The position numbers were made by a program, and so were the translations under genes. Below the pieces are notes generated by a model. That model did not search any database. It saw only the letters and a program-made list of their open reading frames with translations, and was not told where the DNA came from. DNA of 64,000 nt from positions 2,170,001 to 2,234,000 of the forward strand of contig NZ_FNSW01000001.1 of NCBI RefSeq assembly GCF_900104695.1, in the 5' to 3' direction. The DNA is from Paenibacillus sp. GP183 (GTDB lineage: Bacteria > Bacillota > Bacilli > Paenibacillales > NBRC-103111). This document shows, in pieces, positions 53,846 through 62,838 of this stretch. Within the stretch, counting starts at the first letter, position 1. Each line of letters opens with the position of its first letter.

Positions 53846-55036
53846 ATGAGACGAGGTGCGAAACGTATGCCGCTGCTAGGAATTATGGTTGCAGAGCTTC
53901 CCGGGAAGGTTCCCTTTGCCAATGCGGCTTCATTGCGGGCATTATGCCTCTTGGGAATTAGCGCCGGAATCGAGGTCTTCGTATTTTCACCAAACCGAAT
54001 CGATTGGAGTCGTGAGCAAGTAACAGGTTATACCTATCAGGCTGGGAAAGAAGCATGGATGAAGATTAACTATGCCTTGCCGAATTTGATCTATGATCGT
54101 TGTTTTTTTGCGTCAAAGGCCTCCTATCAGGACTATAGCCGGCATTTGCGGCAGCTTCGCGGCCGATCCTCGATACGTTTCCTCGGATACGGATTGCCCG
54201 GAAAATGGGAAGTCATGCAAATTCTTCAGAGAGATCCATATTTTCATCCATTTCTTCCTGAGACCCGGCTGCTCACCCAATTACAGGAAGTATTGAATTG
54301 GCTGGAGCTGAGGAGTGAGGTTTTCTTAAAACCAAAAGGGGGCAGTCAAGGTAGAGGTGTACTTTATATCAAGAAACACCAGGAGCTGTTAGATCATTTT
54401 ATCCTCTCCGGACGTGACAGACGGAATCATCTCTTGCAAATGGAGTTTCAGAATGCACAAGATCTTAAGTTTTGGCTTAGGACGTTTATTGGACAGCGTA
54501 TTTATTTGCTTCAGGAATATCTGAGCCTGCATACTGCAAACGGGAATGCTTATGATATACGCTCCTTGGTACAAAAGAATCGCCATGGATACTGGGAGCT
54601 TACAGGTATGGGAGTGCGCTGCGGACAGTCTGGGAGCATAACAGCCAACCTTCATGGCGGAGGAACTGCATGGGAGGCAGCTCCTTTTTTAAAGTCTGAG
54701 TTTAGCCAGGAACAGGTCGAGGAGCAAATGAATACCTTGATTGAGCTTTCAACAAAAATCCCTCTTGCACTGGAATCCGCACACGGCCGGCTAGCCGAAC
54801 TGGGCATAGATCTGGGTATTGATCGAAATGGGCGAGTCTGGCTGCTCGAAGTTAACTCCAAGCCGGGTCGAAGCCTGTTCACAAAGTTGCCGAATAAAGC
54901 CGTTCAAAAAAGCTCGAAGGAGAATCCGATCTTATATGCAGCATTTTTACTTTACGCTCAAAAGACTAACCGGATGATTGCGGAGGCTTCTTCTTTCCGC
55001 GCCAGCGCAGAAATAAAGCAAGGGCAACAAGTTTAG
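53846..55036 (+). CDS. YheC/YheD-family ATP-grasp protein 2
   Basis: A protein of 396 residues without the N-terminal barrel; it opens almost directly with MPLLGIMVAELPGKVPF. It has NLIYDRCFFASKASYQDYS, VFLKPKGGSQGRGVLYIKK, YDIRSLVQKNRHGYWEL and WLLEVNSKPGRS, all ATP-grasp hallmarks. The ATG at 53846 follows GAGGTGG and comes 10 bp after gene 1, so the two are one transcript. Confidence 0.87.
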   Translation: MRRGAKRMPLLGIMVAELPGKVPFANAASLRALCLLGISAGIEVFVFSPNRIDWSREQVTGYTYQAGKEAWMKINYALPNLIYDRCFFASKASYQDYSRHLRQLRGRSSIRFLGYGLPGKWEVMQILQRDPYFHPFLPETRLLTQLQEVLNWLELRSEVFLKPKGGSQGRGVLYIKKHQELLDHFILSGRDRRNHLLQMEFQNAQDLKFWLRTFIGQRIYLLQEYLSLHTANGNAYDIRSLVQKNRHGYWELTGMGVRCGQSGSITANLHGGGTAWEAAPFLKSEFSQEQVEEQMNTLIELSTKIPLALESAHGRLAELGIDLGIDRNGRVWLLEVNSKPGRSLFTKLPNKAVQKSSKENPILYAAFLLYAQKTNRMIAEASSFRASAEIKQGQQV

Positions 55037-55048
55037 GAGGGTAACCTA

Positions 55049-56416
55049 ATGAGTTTGACTACCTGCACCATACATGCCATACCCCGAACGGATCGATCGG
55101 TCTATTTGAGCAATGAACTCGTCAAAGCTTTGAGGTTAACCGGCACCAAAACGATCCAGGTGAGAGCCGGCAGCATGTACGCCAATGTACCCATGCGCAT
55201 AATAAAAAAACCAGGACAGCACCTTTACCTCTCCATGTCATTGATGAGAAGCCTTCGACTTCCGCGTATAGGCACATGTCTGGCAGCCAGCAACAGCTCC
55301 AAAGAACTTCGTTTAGGCCCATTGATTGGAGTGCTCACTCATGTATCGAGAAGTAGTACGACTCCATTTGGTTCCAGGACGGGATTTATTCGTCAAATCA
55401 CTCAAACAGGAGCGGACAAATCGTTTCATTTCGCATTTAGTCCCAGAGATGTCAACTGGCAGCGGGAAACAGTTAATGCCCTTTTCCCGCGTCCGGAAGG
55501 CGGATGGGTGCGTCGTACGGTGCCGCTTCCCGATGTTATTTATAATCGATTATCCAGTCGTTCAGCCGAGAAGTCGTCGGGAATGGAAAGCTTTAAGGAG
55601 CTGTTTGTGCGAAGAGGCATCCCTCTGTTCAATTGGAGCTTTTTTGACAAATGGGATATTTACAATCTGCTCGATGGAGACGACGTCTTCAAGTTCGTGC
55701 CGGAGTCGCACATAAACCCGTCCTCTGAGCAAATTCGTGAAATGCTGGATAAGCATAAATTCATTTATTTAAAACCGACGGCCGGAAGTCTGGGAATCGG
55801 GATATATCGAATTACCTACAATTCCAAGCGTGGCTACTTCGCCCGATATCGCAAAGACAGTAAAAACGTTCTCGTTCGTTATGCCAAATTCGACGGACTG
55901 ATGAAAATGCTTGGAACCGGACGGGGCAGGCTGCAAAATTATGTCGCCCAGCAAGGAATTCGGCTGATCGAAATCGACGGTTGTCCGATAGACTTCCGCT
56001 TCCATATGACCAAGAACGGCAGCAACCAGTGGGTAGTTGCGGCCATTGGCGCCAAAAAAGCAGGCAAAGGAAGCGTGACGACGCATATTCGTTCAGGCGG
56101 CCAACTGATGACACCTGAGCAGGTGCTAAGGCAAATTTACGGCTCTCGCGCCGAGAGTGTGCTGAATAATGCCAAGGAGACATCCGTTAAGCTGGCGGAA
56201 AGCATTGAAAAGCATTACCATCATTTGCTCGGTGAGCTCGGTTTTGATATCGGCATTGATCAAAATGAGAAGGTCTGGATGTTCGAAGCGAACGCTAAAC
56301 CGGGGCGCTCCATCTTCAAGCACCCTTCGCTCAAGGATCAGGATAAAGCGTCCCTTGCCCACATCTATGATCATTGCCTATATCTATGCGGTTTTCGCGC
56401 GAGGAGGGAAGCATAG
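55049..56416 (+). CDS. YheC/YheD-family ATP-grasp protein 3 (with N-terminal barrel domain)
   Basis: A protein of 455 residues. Like protein 1 it has an N-terminal barrel (SVYLSNELVKALRL to LRLGPLIGVLTH), then DVIYNRLSSRSAEKSSGM, FIYLKPTAGSLGIGIYRI and VWMFEANAKPGRS. In the nucleotide loop LGIG replaces the LGKG/QGRG of its neighbours, so the basic residue is missing there. AGGAGG lies before the ATG. Twelve bases separate it from gene 2. Confidence 0.87.
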   Translation: MSLTTCTIHAIPRTDRSVYLSNELVKALRLTGTKTIQVRAGSMYANVPMRIIKKPGQHLYLSMSLMRSLRLPRIGTCLAASNSSKELRLGPLIGVLTHVSRSSTTPFGSRTGFIRQITQTGADKSFHFAFSPRDVNWQRETVNALFPRPEGGWVRRTVPLPDVIYNRLSSRSAEKSSGMESFKELFVRRGIPLFNWSFFDKWDIYNLLDGDDVFKFVPESHINPSSEQIREMLDKHKFIYLKPTAGSLGIGIYRITYNSKRGYFARYRKDSKNVLVRYAKFDGLMKMLGTGRGRLQNYVAQQGIRLIEIDGCPIDFRFHMTKNGSNQWVVAAIGAKKAGKGSVTTHIRSGGQLMTPEQVLRQIYGSRAESVLNNAKETSVKLAESIEKHYHHLLGELGFDIGIDQNEKVWMFEANAKPGRSIFKHPSLKDQDKASLAHIYDHCLYLCGFRARREA

Positions 56417-57544
56417 GTGAATATTCCGCTTCATGATAAAGATCAAAAGCCAACGATTGCCATACTTACTGTAAATGACGGTACCCGCATTTTTCGCGGG
56501 GATAAAAGTAATTTCGCGGATATTGTCAAAGCTGGGCACGAGTTTGGGGCCGAAGTTTATGTGATCACGGCTGACAATGTTAAACTGACGGAAAATCGAA
56601 TGTTTGGTTTTCGCTACAATCCGGATCGACGCTCATGGGTCCGTGATTGGATGCCTGCTCCCCATGTCATTTATAATCGTGTTCCATTTCGTAAAATGGA
56701 AATGCATCCGGAGGTTCAACAGATCATTCAAGCCTGTATCCGCAGCAATCAAGTCAATCTCTATAATCCTTCCTTTTTCAATAAATGGTCGCTCTTTGAA
56801 TGGCTGAATAAATCAGCTCACACTCGTATGTATATTCCTGCAACTGAGCAATTATCCACTTCATTTGGACTGGAACGCCTGCTGCGCAATTATCCAGTCG
56901 TCTATCTGAAACCCGTTAAAGGGAAAGCAGGAAGGGGAATCATGCGATTAGAACGAAAAATCGGCAAGTACAACCAGCCTGAGTACGAGCTCAGTGTGCA
57001 AAGCAATAAAGAAATAGTATATAAAGTTCATTACAGCATAGACAGTTTATGGAAAGATGTGGATGAACTCCGCGGAGCCAAAGAATATATCATGCAGCAA
57101 GGCATAACACTTACCAGCTACAAGGGCAGAGCTTACGATTTACGTGTTCTTGTCCAAAAAAATGCCTTGGGCGTCTGGAGTGTAACCGGAATCGGGGCAA
57201 GAGTTGCCGGCAAGCTTAGCATAACTACCCATGTTCCCCGAGGAGGCTCCATAGAGGACCCGCTAAAGCTGCTCACATATGCCTTTGGTCAGAAAGAGGC
57301 TGCCAGCATCCTGAAGCGGACGAAGCGTGCCGCTGTCGTGTTGGCAAAACAAATTGAAAAATCCTCGGGACAACAGCTCGGCGAAATGTCCATGGATTTG
57401 GGAGTGGATACTTCCGGACGAATCTGGTTTTTTGAGGCTAATTCCAAGCCGATGAAGTTTGACGAGCCCGACATTCGAAAAAAATCGCTGGAACGCATCA
57501 TTCATTATGGCGTGTTTTTAACCAAAAAGGCCAGGAGAAGGTGA
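56417..57544 (+). CDS. YheC/YheD-family ATP-grasp protein 4
   Basis: A protein of 375 residues lacking the barrel domain. It has HVIYNRVPFRKMEMHPEV, VYLKPVKGKAGRGIMRLE, QQGITLTSYKGRAYDLRVLV and IWFFEANSKPMKFD. The GTG start follows the TAG of gene 3 directly, with GGAGG 9 bases upstream. Its last residues KKARRR overlap the ribosome binding site of gene 5. Confidence 0.87.
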   Translation: MNIPLHDKDQKPTIAILTVNDGTRIFRGDKSNFADIVKAGHEFGAEVYVITADNVKLTENRMFGFRYNPDRRSWVRDWMPAPHVIYNRVPFRKMEMHPEVQQIIQACIRSNQVNLYNPSFFNKWSLFEWLNKSAHTRMYIPATEQLSTSFGLERLLRNYPVVYLKPVKGKAGRGIMRLERKIGKYNQPEYELSVQSNKEIVYKVHYSIDSLWKDVDELRGAKEYIMQQGITLTSYKGRAYDLRVLVQKNALGVWSVTGIGARVAGKLSITTHVPRGGSIEDPLKLLTYAFGQKEAASILKRTKRAAVVLAKQIEKSSGQQLGEMSMDLGVDTSGRIWFFEANSKPMKFDEPDIRKKSLERIIHYGVFLTKKARRR

Positions 57545-57550
57545 ATTCGT

Positions 57551-58684
57551 TTGGGTTTAAAACGACTTGGCATTCTTGCTGTTTATATGAATAATGATCG
57601 ATTGGAGGAGCTTTCTTTTTATAAGAAGTTGAGTATGGAAGGAAGAAAGCTCGGCCTTGCAGTTGAGGTATTCACTCCTTTGGATGTTCAGAATCTGGAG
57701 TCGCTGCGCATCCTTAAATATGATATCGATGCTGGAAAATGGGTTCGCAAACGCACCACATTCCCTCCTCTCATTTATGATCGCTGCCGCTACCATGGTA
57801 CAGCTACCTTCCGGATCCTCAAGAAATTTCGTAATAAATACTCAAAGCTGCAATATTTAAGCAAACCTCTTGCCAACAAGTGGATCATGCATGAGCTGCT
57901 CTATGAGAATGAAAGCATCAAAAGCCATATCCCTGAAACTGTACGTTACAATGAAGTGCAGGAACTCATTGATTTCCTAAAGCTGCATAAGCTTATTTAT
58001 CTTAAACCCAAAAATGGAACGGGTGGACGAGGGATTATTCGTATTGATCAAATCGATTCGGATCAATATCTCTTCCAAGGTCGCAATCAAGATCGTACCA
58101 TTCTTAATCCGGTAAAGGTATCAGAAACAAAATTGGCCGATAAGCTGGCCGGCATGTCGCTGGGTTCGGACTATTTGGTGCAGCAAGGCATCCCTTTAAC
58201 GCTGCCGAATGGGCGAGTCCATGATTACCGGCTTCTTATTCAAAAAAATGGTGACGGTGAATGGGTCATTACCGGATGCGCAGGCCGGATCGGGCCGCAT
58301 AAAAGCATTACTTCCAATTTACACGGCGGAGGAACTGCCGTCAGCATGGAGAGGCTTCTCCTTTATCGATTCGCTTCCAAAGATAAAGTGAAGCAAATCA
58401 AGCAGGAAATCTACAGCTTTGCTTATAAGCTGGCTCCATTTCTTGAAACCAAATTCGGTCAGCTCTGTGAGCTTGGCATGGATATCGCCGTAGATCCAAA
58501 AGGAGATATCTGGCTTTTGGAGGTCAATCCCAAGCCTTCCCGTGAAGTTTTCCGCCGTATAGGAGCCAAGGAAATATATCGCAAAGCAATTACACGGCCC
58601 CTCGAATATGCGTTGTGGCTGATGAAAGAACAATTGAACCCAAAACAACCGAACAAGGATAGCAATGAAAAAAACGGAGATTAG
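57551..58684 (+). CDS. YheC/YheD-family ATP-grasp protein 5
   Basis: A protein of 377 residues without the barrel. It has PLIYDRCRYHGTATFRIL, IYLKPKNGTGGRGIIRID, HDYRLLIQKNGDGEWVITG and WLLEVNPKPSRE. The TTG start at 57551 follows AGGAGAAGG and comes 6 bp after gene 4. It is most like protein 2, which shares the YDRC segment and the SNLHGGGTA motif. It ends the array and is followed by a terminator. Confidence 0.86.
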   Translation: MGLKRLGILAVYMNNDRLEELSFYKKLSMEGRKLGLAVEVFTPLDVQNLESLRILKYDIDAGKWVRKRTTFPPLIYDRCRYHGTATFRILKKFRNKYSKLQYLSKPLANKWIMHELLYENESIKSHIPETVRYNEVQELIDFLKLHKLIYLKPKNGTGGRGIIRIDQIDSDQYLFQGRNQDRTILNPVKVSETKLADKLAGMSLGSDYLVQQGIPLTLPNGRVHDYRLLIQKNGDGEWVITGCAGRIGPHKSITSNLHGGGTAVSMERLLLYRFASKDKVKQIKQEIYSFAYKLAPFLETKFGQLCELGMDIAVDPKGDIWLLEVNPKPSREVFRRIGAKEIYRKAITRPLEYALWLMKEQLNPKQPNKDSNEKNGD

Positions 58685-58719
58685 GAGAGTTGCTCTCTTC
58701 CAGGTCCCGTTTTTTTTAA
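58672..58719 (+). terminator. Terminator of the YheC/D operon
   Basis: An imperfect long stem (AACGGAGATTAGGAGAG with CTCTCTTCCAGGTCCCGTT, TTG loop) is followed by eight T. Confidence 0.7.
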
Positions 58720-58757
58720 AATTGATAATGTATAAGTTTTTCTAAACTTATCTTGCT

Positions 58758-58982
58758 TTAAGTACCGGTTGCAACTTTATTACTTCCTGTATCTACAGCA
58801 TCTGAATCAACAACAGCAGTAATACTGAAAAGATTACTGGATATGCTAAAGTCGCCTATGTTGCCGCTGCCAGAGCCCTCATAAATTTTGGCGCTGGTGG
58901 TAGGTGCAACTATCAAGTTATCTCCGTTAATAAAGCTTCCCACATTACTCACAATTTTAACAACTCCGGCAAAAGAGGGCAA
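58758..58982 (-). CDS. GerPF-like spore germination protein
   Basis: A protein of 74 residues, MPSFAGVVKIVSNVGSFING, then APTTSAKIYEGSGSGNIGDF and a C-terminal strand. The S-K-x-Y-x-G-S-G-S core is the GerPA/GerPF signature. These small proteins affect spore-coat permeability to germinants. It starts with TTG and has AAGGAG 11 bases upstream. It converges with the YheC/D operon and lies alone, outside a gerP operon. Confidence 0.75.
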   Translation of the reverse strand: MPSFAGVVKIVSNVGSFINGDNLIVAPTTSAKIYEGSGSGNIGDFSISSNLFSITAVVDSDAVDTGSNKVATGT

Positions 58983-59115
58983 AGCTAATTCAACTCCTTA
59001 TCCTAGTGTGCTTATAGTGTATGCTCTAAGGAGGCAAGAGTGCTGTTTGCGTTTGTTTCAGGGTATCTGTCTTCGGGTAAGAGAGAAGGACAGACACAGC
59101 TGGGAGGTAATGGTC

Positions 59116-59367
59116 ATGAGCAACGATATGAAAACTAATGACAGCCAGAAAGCATATAACAACGAGGACTTAAAAACAACTGTACCCGAGCATGAGGCCA
59201 AGGAAGGCTCCAAACCTTTGAATAAAGTGATGAATGGTTCCATGGCTCCTGATATGGATGAAATAAAGCAGCTCGGCAAAGACATGGAAGATATGAAAAC
59301 AGGCCAAGAATTGAAGGACGAAGGCTTGGTTTCCGATCCGATCCAGGAAGATGACGACCCAAAATAA
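59116..59367 (+). CDS. Small acidic hydrophilic protein of unknown function
   Basis: A protein of 83 residues, MSNDMKTNDSQKAYNNEDLK, rich in Asp, Glu, Lys and Met with no hydrophobic core, so it is probably disordered. GGGAGG lies 8 bases before the ATG. It lies between gerPF-like and the rhamnose relic. A spore-related role is only a guess from position. Confidence 0.6.
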   Translation: MSNDMKTNDSQKAYNNEDLKTTVPEHEAKEGSKPLNKVMNGSMAPDMDEIKQLGKDMEDMKTGQELKDEGLVSDPIQEDDDPK

Positions 59368-59369
59368 AA

Positions 59370-60992
59370 CTAATCATTCAACTGAATCACATCGACGGAG
59401 CGTTCCCGCAATTGGTTGACAGCTTCCGCATCAGCTCTGCCATCCGTAATGAGGTGATGGATTTGATCCCAGCGGCTTACAAGGGCGAAGGACTGCTGGC
59501 CAAACTTGCTGTAATCCGCTAACAGGAACACTTCATCGGCAATAGTGATCATTTTTTGTTTGATCAGGGCCTGTGATTCGCTCGATTCGCTGACTCCCTT
59601 TTGCAAATGCAGACCTTTGCCGGAAATAAATGCTTTTTCAACATGATAGAAATCCAGGGAACGTTCGGCTAAAGGACCTACATAGGAAAGTGAACCCCGG
59701 GTTAGCAGACCGCCTGTGGATATCACTTGAATTTTGTCCTTGGAGCTTAGTTCCAAAGCCACTTTGATCGAGTTTGTGACTACGGTTAACGGAATATCCG
59801 GAAGAATCTGGGCCATATACCAAGCCGTGGAGCTTGCATCCAAAACAATTCGGTCCCCCGGTTCGATATGCCGGATCGCTTCTTCGGCAATTCGGCGTTT
59901 CTGCTCCGCATTCATCGTCTCTCGTTCCCGAAAAGGGGTCTCCGGCTGAGACTCCTTCACACGGATGGCCCCGCCATGGCTGCGAAGCAGTTTCCCTTCA
60001 TCTTCCAGCTTGTCGAGGTCTCTTCTGATTGTTTCCTCCGTCACGGAGTTGACGCGAATGCCGAACTCTCCGCCTTCTGCTGCAATACAGCGGGCAAGAT
60101 GGGTTTCCATCGCTTTGACGGAACTATAGGCGGACGCATTTTTACCGGCGTAAATGGAGTTCTTCGAGCCTACGAATACCATGCTGCCGCCAATGGTTTG
60201 CTGCTTCATTTGCTTGAAGGCTTCTCTGGCCACGAGGAAATATCCTGTGCCCAGCACGTTCATATTCAAATTCCACTCTTTCAGTGAAGTTTCATCAAAA
60301 GGACTTGAAGTGGCTAGGCCCGCATTGTTCACGATGATGTCCACGCCACCGTAGGCTAACGCGGATTCCTTAAAAGCAGCAATGACCGCTTCTTCGTTGG
60401 TTACATCCATTTTCACGCCAATCGCACGGAGTTCTCCGTATTTCTCATTTAATTCGTCAGCCAACTTCTGCGCACCTTCCAGGTTAAGGTCAGCCAGTAT
60501 GACGTGTGCACCGTCCGCTACCAAACGACGAGCTGTCGCGCTTCCAATTCCACCTGCACCTCCCGTAATAAAAGCGACCTTGCGAGAAAACTCAGCTTCA
60601 GCAGGAGCAAGCGAAAGTTTGTAAGGCTCAAGCGGCCAATAATCAACGTTAAAGGATTCGTTTTCATTCAGGGAAACGAATTCACCCAAGGTTGTAGCTC
60701 CGCGGATCACAGCAATGGCTCTATGAAACAAAGCCCCGCTGATACGGGAATTCGGAACATTTTTGCCTGTATTGACCATGCCGATTCCTGGAATCAGGAT
60801 CACGCGGGGTGCCGTTTCATCTATGATATCGCCCGCGTTTTTATTGCGCTCAAAATAAGCTTTATATGCTTCTTTATAAGAAGCAATGCCTGATTTCAAA
60901 GAATCGATAAGTGCTTGAACATCCTGGCTTGGATCCCAATCCACGAACAGCGGTGACATATTTGTATGGACAAGATGGTCCGGACAAGCCGC
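59370..60992 (-). pseudogene. Chimeric relic: rhamnulose-1-P aldolase/lactaldehyde dehydrogenase joined to a DeoR regulator
   Basis: The frame begins inside a RhaEW-type (YuxG) protein: AACPDHLVHTNMSPLFVDWD matches the region after the aldolase domain. A short-chain dehydrogenase domain follows (VAFITGGAGGIGSATARRLV, NNAGLATSSPF, active-site ASAYSSVK). At residue 306 of the ATG-started frame the sequence changes from GIRVNSV to TEETIRRDLDKLEDEGK, the HTH recognition part of a DeoR regulator (RhaR/YulB-like), which continues to its normal end (QLRERSVDVIQLND). Missing are the aldolase N-terminus, the dehydrogenase C-terminus and the first DeoR helices. B. subtilis has these genes adjacent in this order, so two deletions fit. 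Confidence 0.75.
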
Positions 60993-61021
60993 ATATATGA
61001 TTTATATTTGTTTTTGTTTGT

Positions 61022-61055
61022 TTATAAAAAATAAAAACCCGGCACTCGGCCAGGT
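61022..61055 (-). terminator. Terminator after the HAD hydrolase gene
   Basis: On the minus strand ACCTGGC-CGAGT-GCCGGGT forms a stem with one G-T pair and is followed by a T-rich run. Confidence 0.6.
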
Positions 61056-61131
61056 TTATGTGGTGTAAGATCAGTATCTTGTGGATAAACGGAGATCCGG
61101 TGAGCGGAGCCAACTTGGAAGTTGCCAATGA

Positions 61132-61797
61132 TCATGGCTTTGGCAAATAATCCAGCAGCTCCGGAAAAGATTGAATCCGCATATGGCTGCCTTCCAGTTC
61201 ATCATCTTTTCCAAAACCCGCATAATCGCAGCCCACGACAGTGAGTCCGTTTTTCAAGCCGGCCTCGACATCCGACGAGCGATCGCCAACCATCCATGCG
61301 GATTTGATGTTGTATTTGTCCAATAAAAGCCTTACCAAATCAACCTTCGATTTGGTTTGAAATTCACCTGCACTGTACAGTCCTTCAAAAACCGAGCCTA
61401 ACCCTCGCGCTTCAATCACCTTTTTCACATAGTCCTCGAGCCCGTTGCTGGCTACAAACAACCGGATTCCCCGAGCATGGAGTTCTTTTAATGTAGCTTC
61501 GACACCCTCATATAAAATTCCGCTCCCTTGCAGGAGTCCTTCCAATTGATTCTGGAGCAGCAAAACATCCATTCTTTGGTGTGCTTCCAGGCTTGTTTCC
61601 GGCATCACTCTTTCCCAAATATGCTCAAGCAGCATACCGAGCGCGCCAAGAATTCGCTCTTCCGGCGGAGTTTCTCCGCTGTACAGTCCTTCGCGCCGCA
61701 ATTGATCAAAAGAAGCATGATAGGCAGGAAGCAGCAGCGTTTCCGTGCGAAAGAGAGTCCCATCCAAATCAAATAGCATAGCTTCAGGTTTAGTCAT
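61132..61797 (-). CDS. HAD-family hydrolase
   Basis: A protein of 221 residues with all HAD motifs: MLFDLDGTLFRT (motif I nucleophile), FVASNGLEDYVKK (motif II), TKSKVDLV (motif III lysine) and WMVGDRSSDVEAG (motif IV). The helical cap suits phosphoglycolate- or sugar-phosphate-type substrates. AAGGAG precedes the ATG. It is divergent from the rpiR-nagBA operon and may dephosphorylate a sugar phosphate there, which is inference from position. Confidence 0.87.
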   Translation of the reverse strand: MTKPEAMLFDLDGTLFRTETLLLPAYHASFDQLRREGLYSGETPPEERILGALGMLLEHIWERVMPETSLEAHQRMDVLLLQNQLEGLLQGSGILYEGVEATLKELHARGIRLFVASNGLEDYVKKVIEARGLGSVFEGLYSAGEFQTKSKVDLVRLLLDKYNIKSAWMVGDRSSDVEAGLKNGLTVVGCDYAGFGKDDELEGSHMRIQSFPELLDYLPKP

Positions 61798-61915
61798 TAT
61801 GCAAACTCCTTAAATACGTATGATTATTTTTAGCATGGCAAAGTTAATGAAGGTTGTCAATGTTTCGCTCGCATTGGGTATTGCTGTAAAACTGCAAATG
61901 AAGTAAGATGAATAT

Positions 61916-61928
61916 GAAAATAATTTTC
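61916..61928 (+). promoter_or_regulatory. GAAAATAATTTTC dyad upstream of the RpiR gene
   Basis: A perfect 13-bp palindrome (GAAAAT-A-ATTTTC) lies 49 bases before the rpiR start and in the divergent region with the HAD gene. RpiR-family proteins bind short A/T-rich palindromes, so this is a candidate autoregulatory operator. Confidence 0.4.
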
Positions 61929-61976
61929 TCGAATAACCTGAAATATATGATAAAATTTTTCAAATCGGAGGATGCG

Positions 61977-62831
61977 ATGTCCAGTATTTTGGGTGCGATC
62001 TTGGAGCATAAAGAGGGCTTAAACCGGCAGGAGCAAGCACTGGCGAATTTTGTGATCGACCATGCGCAGCAGGTCGTCGGGATGGGTATCACAGAGCTGG
62101 CCGAATGTTCGCAAACAAGTTCAGCCACCATTTCCCGTTTTTGCAAAACCTTTCATTTTCAAGGCTTTACGGATTTTAAAATGAAGCTTTCAGCTGAGCT
62201 GGCCCTGCAAACCAATGAGCAATCGTACCAGGATATCCTTGCAGGCAATCCTCTGGATAAAATCATTGTCGCGATAGAAGCTAATCACACCAGGTCCATC
62301 TCGGATACGACACGTCTGCTTGATCGCAAACAGCTGGGTCTTGCTCTGCAAGCATTGAATAATGCTAGGCAAATTGACCTTTATGGTGTGGCAACCTCGG
62401 GTGTTGTAGCTCAAGACTTCTACCAAAAGCTCATCCGTATCGGTAAACGGACAACTTCATTTTCCGATCCGCATATGCAGATTACATCCGCATCCAACCT
62501 GCAGCCCGGCGATGCGGCATTCGCCATTTCTTACTCCGGGGAGACGGATGAAACCATTCAATCCCTGATCTGCGCCAAAGAACACGGCGCGACAACGATC
62601 AGCCTAACCAAATACGGTTCCAATCGATTGTCCAATCTGTCCGATATCCAACTTTTCACCTCCACGCTCGAGGAGGGCATGCGCCGGGGTGATATGGCGT
62701 CAAGGATTGCTCAGCTGCATGTTATTGATATCCTTTTTACAAGCCTCGTTAGTGAGGATTTTAATAAACTCGTTCCCAGACTTGAGCAATCTTATCAAAT
62801 GATTCACAAATACCGCAGCAAAGGAAAGTGA
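61977..62831 (+). CDS. MurR/RpiR-family transcriptional regulator
   Basis: A protein of 284 residues. The N-terminal HTH_6 domain has EQALANFVIDHAQQVVGMGI and TSSATISRFCKTFHFQGFTDFK. The C-terminal SIS sugar-isomerase domain has QIDLYGVATSGVVAQDFYQK and AFAISYSGETDETIQSLICA. It probably senses GlcNAc-6-P or GlcN-6-P and controls nagBA. The ATG at 61977 has GGAGG 5 bases upstream. nagB starts 7 bp after its stop. Confidence 0.9.
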   Translation: MSSILGAILEHKEGLNRQEQALANFVIDHAQQVVGMGITELAECSQTSSATISRFCKTFHFQGFTDFKMKLSAELALQTNEQSYQDILAGNPLDKIIVAIEANHTRSISDTTRLLDRKQLGLALQALNNARQIDLYGVATSGVVAQDFYQKLIRIGKRTTSFSDPHMQITSASNLQPGDAAFAISYSGETDETIQSLICAKEHGATTISLTKYGSNRLSNLSDIQLFTSTLEEGMRRGDMASRIAQLHVIDILFTSLVSEDFNKLVPRLEQSYQMIHKYRSKGK

Positions 62832-62838
62832 GCCCACC

